Below are positions 43,337-52,177 of a DNA stretch of 64,000 nt, piece by piece (position 1 is the first letter of the stretch; every line of letters starts with the position of its first letter). The notes under the pieces were generated by a model. The model was not told where the DNA came from, ran no database searches, and was given only the letters and a program-made list of their open reading frames with translations. This DNA comes from CAVSXS01 sp963767715. Its GTDB lineage: Bacteria; Chloroflexota; Ktedonobacteria; Ktedonobacterales; Ktedonobacteraceae. A program made the translations under genes and the position numbers. The stretch is from contig CAVYFA010000005.1 of the NCBI GenBank assembly GCA_963767715.1, positions 288,781-352,780 of the forward strand. The letters run 5' to 3'.

Positions 43337-45062
43337 ATGCTCATCCCCACCACTCAAGAAATCCAGGTCCGCTTCGATGTGCGTGTCCCCATGCGCGACG
43401 GCCTCACCCTCTCCGCGGATATCTACCGGGCTGCAAGCGCTTCCGGTGAGTCGGAGAACTTACCCTGTCATTTTAGCGCGCACACCCTATCAGAAGCTCA
43501 GCGAGGGCATGATGTCGGTGGCGCGTTACTTCGCCGATCGCGGCTACGTCTTCGTAGCGATGGACGTGCGCGGGCGCGGCGACTCGGATGGGGTGTTACA
43601 GCCGCATTTCCACGAGGACACGGATGGCTACGACGCCATCGAGTGGTGCGCCGCGCAGCCCTGGTCGGACGGAAACGTCGGCACCATCGGCAGCTCGTAT
43701 CCAGGCGTCGTGCAGTGGCTGGCAGCCGTCGAGCAGCCGCCGCACCTGAAGGCCATGGTCGTGCGCGTCACGCCTTCCGATCCGTTCGTCGAGACGCCGA
43801 CGGGGCTGCCTTCGCCCATGTCGCTGTGCTGGATGCACTACGTCAGCGGCCGCTACAACCAGCCGATGGATGCGGTGGACTGGACCAGGGTCTACGAGCA
43901 TCTGCCCCTGCTGACGATGGATGAGCAGGCGGGCCGCCATATCCCGCAGTGGCGCGCGCAGATCGAACACGCGCAGCTCGACGAGTTCTGGGAGCCCCTG
44001 CGTTACCAGCAGAAGTTTCAGCGCGTCAATGTGCCGGTGCTGCACATTTCGGGCTGGTACGACGACGAGCAAATCGGCACGCCCCTCAACTTTACGGGCA
44101 TGACGCAGCACGCCGCCACGCCGGAGGCGCGCCGCAGCCAGCGCCTCATCATGGGACCCTGGGGGCACGTCGTCAATACTACCTCAAAGCTCGGCGATAT
44201 CGAGTTCGGTCCCCAGGCGCTCATCGACCTGCGCGGCGAAGAACTGCGCTGGTTCAATCGCTGGCTAAAGGGCTACAGCTTCCATGCCGAGCTGGAAGAG
44301 GCACCCGTGCGCATCTTCGTCATGGGCGCGAACCGCTGGCGCGATGAACGCGAATGGCCGCTCGCGCGCACGCAATGGACGCGTTATTACCTGCACAGCA
44401 ACGGGCGCGCCAACAGCCGCTTCGGGGATGGCAGCCTCTCGACCACGCCTCCCGCTGCCCACGAGCCTGCCGATACTTACCGCTACGACCCGGCCTATCC
44501 CGTGCCGTTCATCACCGATCCGACTTCGTCGCAGATCGGCGGTCCCGATGACTACTCAGCCATCGAACGGCGCGACGACGTGCTGGTCTACGTCACCGCT
44601 CCCCTGCAAGAAGATCTCGAAGTGACCGGCCCGATCAAAGTCGAACTTTATGCTTCGTCGTCCGCGCCCGATACAGATTTCACGGCCAAGCTCCTCGACA
44701 TCTGGCCCAACGGCTTCGCCCAGCGCCTCTGCGACGGCATGGTGCGCGCCCGTTTCCGCAACGGCATGGATAAACCGTCGCTCATCGAGCCGGGGAAGGT
44801 CTATCGTTACAACATCGACTGCTGGAATACACGCTCAAGTGTTCAAAGCGGGGCATAGGATCGGGTTGGAGATTGCTTCAAGCGCCTTTCCGAAGTATGA
44901 CCGGAATTTGAATACTGGGGCGCCGCTTGGGAGTGACGACGGAGATGCTGGTAGCGGAGCAGAGGATTTATCATGATGAGGGGCATCCGTCGTCGCTGGT
45001 ATTGCCGATCATTCCGGCTGCACCTGAAGCCGGACGAGGCATATGAGGTCTTCATACGCTGA
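43337..45062 (+). pseudogene. CocE/NonD alpha/beta hydrolase with several frameshifts
   Basis: Start MLIPTTQEIQVRFDVRVPMRDG, then in another frame PVILARTPYQKLSEGMMSVARYFADRGYVFVAMDVRGRGDSDG and the nucleophile elbow TIGSSYPGVVQWLAAVEQPP, followed by the jelly-roll C-terminal domain. Frames change near 43465, near 44835 (extra base in AATACACGC), near 44930 (extra A) and near 45030. Reading past them gives the expected end AEQRIYHDEGHPSSLVLPII. Family members hydrolyse esters or X-Pro peptides. Four lesions make loss of function likely; a homologous 3' fragment is at 48954-49198. Confidence 0.82.
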
Positions 45063-45186
45063 GGATACTAGCTCTCCTAATCATAAGGTAAGCGTGTGCT
45101 AATTGAGGTGATAAGGAAAACAGCAGGTCGCACGATCTTTTGTGGTCGGCATCAGGCGTGTTTTGAGGCTAGAAGAACATCAAAAC

Positions 45187-45471
45187 TTATCCTCTGAATT
45201 TAGGGTTTCGGTTATAGCCCTTCGATGGATCGTTTGACCCGTATTCAAGAATGAGGGCTATTTCATGGCGGTAAATCTCGCTGTTGTCTGTGGTGTCAGG
45301 GAACTCTAGGAGTATTTCTTTTCTGATGGTGAAGTCTCGCTGTTGCTCCCTGGTAAAGTCCTCTTCGATAAGTTTGCTGTTGGCGCTGCCAAAGTAATTA
45401 AGGGTGTCGGTAAGGTCTGAGCCGATGTAGATTTTGCCGTTTGGGTAGGTGATTTTGTAAATAACTTTCAT
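45187..45471 (-). CDS. Small GIY-YIG domain protein
   Basis: 94 residues. MKVIYKITYPNGKIYIGSDLTDTLNYFGS has the IYKIT ... KIYIG pair equivalent to GIY-YIG, and ILLEFPDTTDNSEIYRHEIALILEYGSND carries the conserved Glu. Single-domain members of this kind are widespread and of unknown role. It lies 76 bp from the ISKra4-like element. Complete. Confidence 0.72.
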   Translation of the reverse strand: MKVIYKITYPNGKIYIGSDLTDTLNYFGSANSKLIEEDFTREQQRDFTIRKEILLEFPDTTDNSEIYRHEIALILEYGSNDPSKGYNRNPKFRG

Positions 45472-45547
45472 TCTCTTTTGCTGACCCGACTATTTTTAGG
45501 CAGTATAACACAGTAAGGAGATTAAGCACATCAAGTATGAGCTAAAT

Positions 45548-47300
45548 GGGTGCGCGTGAGATTTTTGCAAGGGGAAAGAAAGGGTGGTAGAATCGGCGCC
45601 AAGGCAAGAGCGAGCAAAACGAAAGAGAGAGGAGCCGATGCAAGAAGCCTTTGATCGACGATGGCACCAACTGGCGCAAGAAGTACTCAGTGGCATCCGC
45701 GACTGGCGGGTGCACCACCCCAGAGCCAGCTTGACAGAAATTGAGGACGAACTGGATCAACGCCTCAACCGCCTGCGAGCCAACCTGTTGGAAGATCTGG
45801 CCATGGCCAGTGCTGCAGCCGAAGTGGGTGGGAGCCAGGCCCAGGAGCGGCCACGCTGTCCCACCTGTGGTGGACTGCTGCAAGGGCGGGGCAAGCAGGG
45901 GCGCCAACTCACCACCCAAGGAGACCAGCGACTGCGCCTCAAGCGCAGCTATGGCTACTGTCCCACCTGTCAGGTGGGCTTTTTTCCCCCTCGATGAGGA
46001 GTTAGGACTGCGGCCCAAAGTAGGCTTTACTCCCCGGCTGGAAGAAAGCATGGTGCGGTTAAGCACCTGGATGCCGTTCCGTCGAGCATGTCACGAACTG
46101 GCCTATTTTACCGGGGTGCCGGTCGCCGAAGCGACCGTGCGGCAAGTGACCGAGCAGGCGGGAGCGGCACAGGTCCGTCATCAGGATGAGCAGCAGGCCA
46201 ACCTGCTGCGCGAGCGAGCGGAAAGCCCCCCTGGGCCGCCGCTGCAGGTGATGAGCCTGGACGGCTGCTACGTGCAGTTGGTGGGCGGGGAATGGAAAGA
46301 GGTGAAAACGCTGGCGCTGGGAGTCGTCGGGGAGCCAGTGGAGGAGCAAGGGGAACAGGTCGTGCATAGCCGGGAGCTGACCTACTTTTCGCGCATGGCG
46401 GAGGCAGAGCAGTTTCAGCAAGCCGCCCTGGTCGAAATCCAAGAGCGCGGAGTGGAGAAGGCGCAGACGGTGTGTGCGGTGAGCGATGGAGCTGAATGGA
46501 TCCCCAAGTTTGTGGACTATCACCGCCAGGATGCCGTGCGCATCCTGGATTTTGCCCATGCGATAGAGTATGTGGCCCAGGCCGGTCAAGCCGCCCATGA
46601 GCACTTGCCCTGTCCAGCCGAACTGACTACCGCCGAGCAGCGTAGCACCTTCCAGCAGACCCGCTTGCAGCAGTGGCTCAAAGAGCAGCGGCGCGAATTG
46701 AAAGCCGGAGAGGCCAGCAAGGTGCTCGACGAAGTGACACGCCTGCACACGCTGATGCAGGAGAGTCAAGCCGCCTCGGTAGTCGAGACGATTAGCAAGC
46801 AGCTGCACTATCTCACGGAGCGGCGCGCGATGCTGGCGTATGCCAGCTTTCAAGCGCAAGGCTATCCCATTGGCAGTGGCAGTGTGGAGAGCGCCAACAA
46901 GCTGGTGGTGCAAAGCCGTATGAAAGGAGCCGGCATGCGCTGGGCCCCAGCGCATGTCAACCCCCTGCTCGCCTTGCGCAATTTAGCCTGTAATGACCGT
47001 TGGGAGCAGGGCTGGCAAGCGATCCGCAAGCGGTGGCAGCACGAGGTGCAGGCCAAGCGAGACAGGCGTGCCTGTCCACCCGCACCGCAGATCGAGGGCG
47101 AGTCGGCTCCCCCTCCTGCTGCGGCCCTGCCGGCTGGCGTCACTGCGCCCAAGCCTCAGGCGCAAGCAGTCTCAGTGGAACGGGCAGAGCGGGGTCCAAC
47201 TCGTCCCGCGGCCTCCCATCCGTGGCGACGCCCTTTTCTCTCACGTCGTTCGGCCTAGTGGTGGGATAATCTCATCCATGCAAAAATCTCACGCACACCC
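45548..47300 (+). mobile_element. Complete ISKra4-family insertion sequence
   Basis: 1,753 bp. The 22-bp terminal inverted repeats (45548-45569 and 47279-47300) begin GGGTG(C/T)GCGTGAGAT and differ at one position. Both sides carry the 9-bp direct repeat GAGCTAAAT (45539-45547 and 47301-47309), the target duplication. Such intact ends point to a fairly recent insertion. Joining the flanks at the duplication restores a continuous AT-rich sequence. Confidence 0.93.
45638..47258 (+). CDS. ISKra4-family transposase, in two frames joined at a T6C5 run
   Basis: The first frame (45638-45997) starts MQEAFDRRWHQLAQEV and has a zinc-finger pair CPTCGGLL ... CPTCQVGFF. The second frame continues with DEELGLRPKVGFTPRLEE, the DDE catalytic core (VMSLDGCYVQLVGGEW; CAVSDGAEWIPKF; ILDFAHAIEYV) and YPIGSGSVESANKLVVQSRMKGAGMRW, diagnostic for ISKra4. 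The frames meet at 45980-45991 (TTTTTTCCCCCT), where a +1 step after CCC connects them. In an element with intact ends this may be programmed; an extra C is the alternative. Confidence 0.87.
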
Positions 47301-47384
47301 GAGCTAAATGGCCGAGCGCAAGGGGCTTTGTCCAACGTGGAGCGGTTTTTGAGCTTACAAAGAAATGAAGCTGACAATTGGTAC

Positions 47385-48152
47385 TCATGGTATTTTAGAA
47401 ATTTTTCGTTTTATAAGCATCGCAATAAGAACGATTGCAACACTTGACTCTACCCCCAAAAAGATTGTGGCAGAAACCAGAAATATATTACCTGATGTAT
47501 TGTCATTTCCTTTTACCGGGGGATCGCTTTTTGAATTTGAAGATATTACTGATGAAGGCGACAATATTATTGTGGGCGTTGGTCTGGTGATGGTAGTTGC
47601 TACAGGTGTGGAAGTAGGCGTTATTATTTTAGTTGTCGGACTCGGTTGAGGGATATGGGTGGGGATCGGCTGATGCGTGGGCGTAGGGGTTGGTTTTGGT
47701 GTACAACCCCACGTTGCTGTAGCAGGAATAACACCACTTCCATAGGTTTGACCAGAAAAAAGCATAGAGGTATTCGTGCATGGGATATTAGAAATCGTGA
47801 CCTGCGCGATAGACGCAACTTGAGCAAGGTATCCTTTAATCGGATTAAAAGCGATACTTGAAATAGGAGATGATATGCTCCAAGCTATCGTATTATTGAT
47901 GTTCTCCCCATACAAAGTTACTACGCAATTCCATACTTGATTGTTACTCGTATGGCAATCATTTACATTCAGTTGGTTTGGAGAAACAACTAAGTAAGGT
48001 GTCGAGTCAGTGAAGTTACCTGCCTGGTTAGACGAAGCGAAGGCTGTAGGAACTGCTAGAATGGAAAATAAGACGGAAACCGAGATAACCATTACAAGGA
48101 TACAATTGATACAGGCTAATAAACAGCGTTTTAAGTGTTGAGGAAACTTCAT
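47385..48152 (-). CDS. Secreted, membrane-anchored surface protein with Pro/Thr linker
   Basis: 255 residues. Signal peptide (MKFPQHLKRCLLACINCILV ... VPTAFASS), a beta-rich domain of about 110 residues with two Cys pairs (DCHTSNNQVWNC; IPCTNTSM ... ATWGC), a Pro-Thr linker (TPTPTHQPIPTHIPQPSPTT) and a C-terminal membrane helix with a basic tail (FLGVESSVAIVLIAMLIKRK). The layout is that of wall- or membrane-anchored proteins. It is AT-rich compared with nearby genes. No family name. Confidence 0.68.
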   Translation of the reverse strand: MKFPQHLKRCLLACINCILVMVISVSVLFSILAVPTAFASSNQAGNFTDSTPYLVVSPNQLNVNDCHTSNNQVWNCVVTLYGENINNTIAWSISSPISSIAFNPIKGYLAQVASIAQVTISNIPCTNTSMLFSGQTYGSGVIPATATWGCTPKPTPTPTHQPIPTHIPQPSPTTKIITPTSTPVATTITRPTPTIILSPSSVISSNSKSDPPVKGNDNTSGNIFLVSATIFLGVESSVAIVLIAMLIKRKISKIP

Positions 48153-48425
48153 CTATCCTCCTTATACAAGTTACTGCTGACATTTTCACAAGAATAGTAC
48201 AAAAATGGTGATAATCTGACTTCTGAGGATAGTATGTATCGATAGAGAGGCTGTGTTGTTAATGTTAAGATAAGGTTGAGATTTACTGCGCAGGGGTGAG
48301 GAATATCTTGATGCGTTGTTGGATCTTCATAAGGGATGCAGGCTGAGGTTACTGTTACTCTGCCTGTGTTGCGACGTTGGAATGTAAAACATCTAAATTC
48401 TGCAGAGACCAAGAGGGTAAAGAAT

Positions 48426-48680
48426 ATGCCGATGATAGACGAATTACATTCGCAAGTAGACCAGAGCAAAACGGCTGTACTGAACTACAAAGATGGAGAA
48501 AAGAACGTTAAGATATCCATCCGCCGAAATGAACAAGGACAATATACGCGCACAATCTCATATCCTGATGGCCCTAATCCTTTTCCTAAGCCACAAACAG
48601 ACAAATTTAACTCTTGGATGCACCTGCTTGACGACATCAATGAGTTCCAGGCAACAAGCGAACTATGGCAGGTAGAATAG
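48426..48680 (+). CDS. Small hypothetical protein
   Basis: 84 residues from MPMIDELHSQVDQSKTAVLNYKDG; an earlier in-frame ATG at 48336 has no ribosome-binding site. The sequence NVKISIRRNEQGQYTRTISYPDGPNPFPKPQ and FNSWMHLLDDINEFQ looks folded and soluble. No family recognised. Its end overlaps the convergent membrane gene by 44 bases. Confidence 0.5.
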   Translation: MPMIDELHSQVDQSKTAVLNYKDGEKNVKISIRRNEQGQYTRTISYPDGPNPFPKPQTDKFNSWMHLLDDINEFQATSELWQVE

Positions 48681-48894
48681 ACAAAAAAAAGTGCTGTCTT
48701 CCTGGATGAGTAGTCAGAACGAAAAGTGGCGGGGAATGGGTTTCAAGGCCAGAGAGGATCGCGCCTTTGGTCAATACATTTGCCATAGACGCGATAAGCC
48801 CAAATGCTAAGAGTAACACGCTGATGCTTGACGCAAGTTCTAAGGCGTCGAGAATCCCGGTATCGAGCTTTTCAATGGTGGTGAAATGCTTCAT
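48637..48894 (-). CDS. Small membrane protein
   Basis: 85 residues with one strong hydrophobic segment (LELASSISVLLLAFGLIASMANVL) and a Pro/His-rich end. AAGGAGAG lies directly upstream of the ATG at 48894. Unknown function; the good ribosome-binding site supports it. Confidence 0.5.
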   Translation of the reverse strand: MKHFTTIEKLDTGILDALELASSISVLLLAFGLIASMANVLTKGAILSGLETHSPPLFVLTTHPGRQHFFLSILPAIVRLLPGTH

Positions 48895-48953
48895 TTATCT
48901 CTCCTTCTTGGTTCCAGATGACTACCCAGAACAGCAGAGGCTCTAATTTCATC

Positions 48954-49198
48954 CACATCGACTGTTGAAATACTGCTCAGGTGTTCAAAGCCGGGCATAG
49001 GATCGAGTTGGAGATTAGCTCCAGTGCTTTCCCGAAGTAGATAGGAATTTGAATACGGGTGCGCTACTGGGGGTTACGACGGAGACGGTGGTGGCGGAGC
49101 AGCGGATTTATTATGATGCGCAGCATCCCTCAGCGGTTGTGCTGCCGGTAATTCCTGCTGCGGCTGAACCTGACGAGGCATATGAGATCTTCGAATGA
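48954..49198 (+). pseudogene. 3' fragment of a second CocE-type hydrolase
   Basis: Reads AQVFKAGHRIELEISSSAFPK, then after a stop NTGALLGVTTETVVAEQRIYYD and HPSAVVLPVIPAAAEPDEAYEIFE to the TGA at 49196. It is about 80% identical in DNA to the end of the CocE pseudogene 4 kb upstream, so it is a paralogue, not a copy of the same event. The rest of the gene is absent. Confidence 0.75.
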
Positions 49199-49317
49199 GA
49201 CCGTTTTGGCGATCCTGATCATAGGGTACAAAGTTTCAGTAGAACCACTTTATCTGGTGGGTGGAAAAAACCGCTGACATCTTTGCACTCATCGGTGCTC
49301 TTAGCGATTCCGTAGAG

Positions 49318-49361
49318 GCATGATGGTGCCATTTCTGAAATCGGAAACGACACCATCATGC
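49318..49361. repeat. 11-bp inverted repeat hairpin
   Basis: GCATGATGGTG and CACCATCATGC separated by 22 bases, with an inner TTTC...GAAA pair. No T tract follows. It may be a decayed element end or a regulatory hairpin. Confidence 0.4.
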
Positions 49362-49444
49362 TTCTTGTGGGAACGAGGGCGAGCGGTGGAACCGTCAAAC
49401 GACCTACGAGTGAGGCTTGCTCATGCTTGCGATTCCAGCCAGCG

Positions 49445-49921
49445 CTAAATCATCTCGCGATGCTCTTCATAGTGTCCGTAAGTATTCCCCATGGTGTAGG
49501 CCCCCACAGGCACATGGTTGTTGTCCCATGGAAATGGCTCGTTCAAGGCTTCCCAACTCAGCGCCTGTGTGGCGGCCAGCACACGCTGATACGAGGCGCG
49601 AAAATTCGCGAGGACTTCCGCCAAAGGGCGGTCTTTGTGTTGTTGGTAGAAGTATTCGTTGATCTCATCCTCTGTCTCAAGCCCCGGCGCTGGATCTGGC
49701 GGCTCTGCTCTGTCCATTATCCCCTCCTGCCTCGCTGCCTGATAGTTCTGCCAGGCGGTCAGGTGGGCAAGGTTGTCCTTGACGGACCAGGAGCCATTGA
49801 CGCCTGGGATCGTCATCTGTTCCTCACTTAAAGAAGCCAGCAAGGCTTCAAGCTGATCATACCCCGCCTGGATGTTGGCAAGCAACGCAGCTTTATCGGC
49901 AGGTCTCACGGGTTCCGACAT
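49445..49921 (-). CDS. ClbS/DfsB-family four-helix protein
   Basis: 158 residues from MSEPVRPADKAALLANIQAGYDQLEALLASL, with AAGGAGA upstream of the ATG at 49921. GVNGSWSVKDNLAHLTAWQ and NTYGHYEEHREMI give the DinB-like/ClbS (DUF1706) pattern, with conserved His in LAHLT and YGHYEEH. ClbS protects E. coli from colibactin by hydrolysing its warhead, but most relatives have no known role. Confidence 0.82.
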   Translation of the reverse strand: MSEPVRPADKAALLANIQAGYDQLEALLASLSEEQMTIPGVNGSWSVKDNLAHLTAWQNYQAARQEGIMDRAEPPDPAPGLETEDEINEYFYQQHKDRPLAEVLANFRASYQRVLAATQALSWEALNEPFPWDNNHVPVGAYTMGNTYGHYEEHREMI

Positions 49922-50139
49922 AAGTGTGTCTCCTTGTGCTGATATTGATCGATTTTCTGCCATTGTTTCACAGAAAGCGGTGAAAATCAATCCTAATTTT
50001 CAGGGTTGTGGCAAAAAATGGGGAGTATAATGGTTCTAAGAATTTAGTCCCAGGAAGAAGAGCCCCTCGACTTGCAGAGCCCCGTCTCAAAGACCGGAAG
50101 TGAGCGAGCGGTGAACGACTGATCCAAAGGGGAAGGCAG

Positions 50140-50814
50140 ATGGATTCCCATCGACAGCAGTGGGCGCAGCAACAACAACGCTTGCGCCAGGCTCTTGCGA
50201 GCACCGAGCGGCATCAGGAGGCGATCGGCTTATTTCTCAGTCAACATGCCATGCTGCATGCGGCGATGATGGCAAGCAGCGGAGAGTGGTCCTTTGAAGA
50301 CGAAGTCCTCGACGGACTCACGGAGCAAGAGCTACGGATGCGACCTGCCACGCAGGACAATTCGATTGCCTGGGTGCTTTGGCATATGGCGCGCATCGAA
50401 GACGTGACGATGAATGTGCTCTTGGCGGGTCAGCCACAAGTCTTGGATGAGTCGGGATGGGTGGCTCATCTCCACTTGCAGCGCCGCGACGTAGGCACCT
50501 CGATGAATGAGTCCGAGGTGGCTGATTTCAGTGCCCAGGTGGATGTGATGGCGCTGCGTGAGTACCGCGTCACGGTTGGGCGCAGAACACGTCAAGTGGT
50601 CATGGCACTCCAACCAACACAGTTGCGCGAGCGTATTGATCCAACCAATGTCCAGCGGTTGCTGGCTGAAGGAGCGTTGGCAGAAGCCGCCTCTGGACTC
50701 GCTCAAGCCTGGGGAGGATGGCGCAAAGCTGGCTTGTTGGCCATGCCAGCGACTCGACACAATTTTACGCATCTCAATGAAGCTCGCAGAATTCGTCACA
50801 AACTCCACAAGTGA
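50140..50814 (+). CDS. DinB-like protein
   Basis: 224 residues. GLTEQELRMRPATQDNSIAWVLWHMARIEDVTMNVLLAGQ is a typical DinB_2 helix with the metal-binding His; the second part ends RHNFTHLNEARRIRHK, again with His. Such proteins form metal-bound four-helix bundles, often thiol transferases of mycothiol/bacillithiol type. GGGGAAGG lies upstream of the ATG. It sits beside another four-helix protein of the same superfamily, on the other strand. Confidence 0.75.
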   Translation: MDSHRQQWAQQQQRLRQALASTERHQEAIGLFLSQHAMLHAAMMASSGEWSFEDEVLDGLTEQELRMRPATQDNSIAWVLWHMARIEDVTMNVLLAGQPQVLDESGWVAHLHLQRRDVGTSMNESEVADFSAQVDVMALREYRVTVGRRTRQVVMALQPTQLRERIDPTNVQRLLAEGALAEAASGLAQAWGGWRKAGLLAMPATRHNFTHLNEARRIRHKLHK

Positions 50815-50862
50815 AGAGGAGGTGCAGCGGTAGTCTGATGAGATACATCAAGACGATGACTC

Positions 50863-51999
50863 TCAAATGAAAAGGAGGTAAGTAGCTCTTAGTTCAGCCA
50901 GTTTTTCTGTCTTGACAACGTGGGCCACCTTACCTTCGGACAGCTCCATCTTTTCCACAGACACACTGTTAGCTATTTTACCTGTGGCCTGGGCACGCGT
51001 CGTGAGCAGTAGATGGCCTTTCCCTGTAGTTGGTAAAAAGTCTGGCACCAGCGAGAGGTCATCGGCATTATCCAGGATCAACAGCCAGCCCTCCTGCTCT
51101 TGCAACCAGCGCTTGACTGTGGACACCACCTGCATCTGCTCCTTGGCGTCGTGGCCGGGCAAGGAGAGCAAGCGAGCGATGGCCACAAAGTCGGCAATGA
51201 GCGTTTCGCGGCTATCAGCCCGCGCCCACAAGATGGCCGTGTACTGCTCCCGGTAGCGAAAGGCATACTCGATGGCCATCTGCGTCTTGCCAATGCCACC
51301 CAGGCCACTCAAGGCAGCCGGCTGATTGAGGGCAGCACTCTTGTTTTGGGACAGGTGTTCGCGCAGTCTTTCGAGCAACTGGTCACGTCCGGTGAAGAAG
51401 GGATTGCGCCAAAAGGGCACATTCCAGGGGCATTCAACTGGACGTTTGACTTCTGGCCATGACTCGCTTTGGCTGCTGAGGTGAGAGAAAACAGAGGTGG
51501 GAGGAGTGCCAGCGTCTCGATGCAGGGTCTGCAATAGGGCGGCCAGACCCTGTTCATAGCTCTGCTGGAAATCGATCCAATGGATCGTTCGCAGCTCCAT
51601 GGGCACTTTACAGGCCCGATAGTAGAGGGGGATGACCAGCTTGCCTTCATCGCTGGCATAGCCATACTCGATTTGCACGTATGGCGAGACCACAGCGTCG
51701 GGAGAGAGCACCACCAGCAGCACGTTGGAGCGATCAATGGCTGCCTGGAGTTCACGACGCCACTGCTGACCGCCAGAGAGACCCGCGGCATCGACCCAAG
51801 CCGAAAAGCCCTGCTGGCTCAGGTCTTTCTCCAGGCGCCGCACGAAGTCTCTATCGGCGTGAGCATAGCTGATGAAGATGCTGGTCAGCGCCTCAGCCAT
51901 AGGCACGTCTTTCTCGGGTTGGGAGCCAGATGCCGGTTCCTGCTGCACTACTTTGCTAATGGGAGAGATATCCTGTTGGCTCTGGTGGAACTCTAGCAT
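50863..51999 (-). CDS. TIR-NB-ARC protein, C-terminally truncated
   Basis: 378 residues: a TIR domain at about 38-165 (SIFISYAHADRDFVRRLEKDL, LSPDAVVSPYVQIEYGYAS with the putative NADase Glu111), then a P-loop NB-ARC domain with Walker A GLGGIGKT (232-239) and Walker B WLLILDNADD (305-314), ending TTRAQATGKIANSVSVEKMELSEG. Homologues continue with a winged helix and TPR repeats; here homology stops near residue 356 and an unrelated 22-residue tail follows. Such proteins are bacterial NLR-like immune or signalling STAND ATPases. Without a sensor it is probably inactive or deregulated. An internal start at 51900 is possible. Confidence 0.82.
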   Translation of the reverse strand: MLEFHQSQQDISPISKVVQQEPASGSQPEKDVPMAEALTSIFISYAHADRDFVRRLEKDLSQQGFSAWVDAAGLSGGQQWRRELQAAIDRSNVLLVVLSPDAVVSPYVQIEYGYASDEGKLVIPLYYRACKVPMELRTIHWIDFQQSYEQGLAALLQTLHRDAGTPPTSVFSHLSSQSESWPEVKRPVECPWNVPFWRNPFFTGRDQLLERLREHLSQNKSAALNQPAALSGLGGIGKTQMAIEYAFRYREQYTAILWARADSRETLIADFVAIARLLSLPGHDAKEQMQVVSTVKRWLQEQEGWLLILDNADDLSLVPDFLPTTGKGHLLLTTRAQATGKIANSVSVEKMELSEGKVAHVVKTEKLAELRATYLLFI

Positions 52000-52113
52000 G
52001 TTTCCCGATCGGTGTCAACGCTCCTCAGAGCCTCCAACATCTGAGGCTGGTCTTTTCATCCAGCCTTAGATTGCTCTTGTAAGGAGGAATAATAGCCCAA
52101 TCTCTTCTTAAAT

Positions 52114-52142
52114 TTGACACAACTAATACCTTCTGCTACCTT
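52114..52142 (+). promoter_or_regulatory. Promoter of the xylanase gene
   Basis: TTGACA (52114-52119), 17-bp spacer ending TGC, and TACCTT (52137-52142). GGGAGGT is well placed before the ATG at 52178. Confidence 0.7.
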
Positions 52143-52177
52143 ACGTGAAGTATCGCGCGTGAGGGAGGTACATCTGT

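Larger units (their letters stand above)
48895..49444. other. Gene-poor stretch with a CocE remnant and a hairpin
   Basis: 550 bp without an intact gene. It holds the 3' fragment of a CocE-type gene (48954-49198) and an 11-bp inverted repeat at 49318-49361. The remaining sequence shows nothing recognisable. Confidence 0.6.

Noticed and set aside
46059..46955. 298-residue minus-strand frame within the ISKra4-like element
   Set aside because: It lies entirely opposite the transposase core and has no recognised domain or ribosome-binding site.
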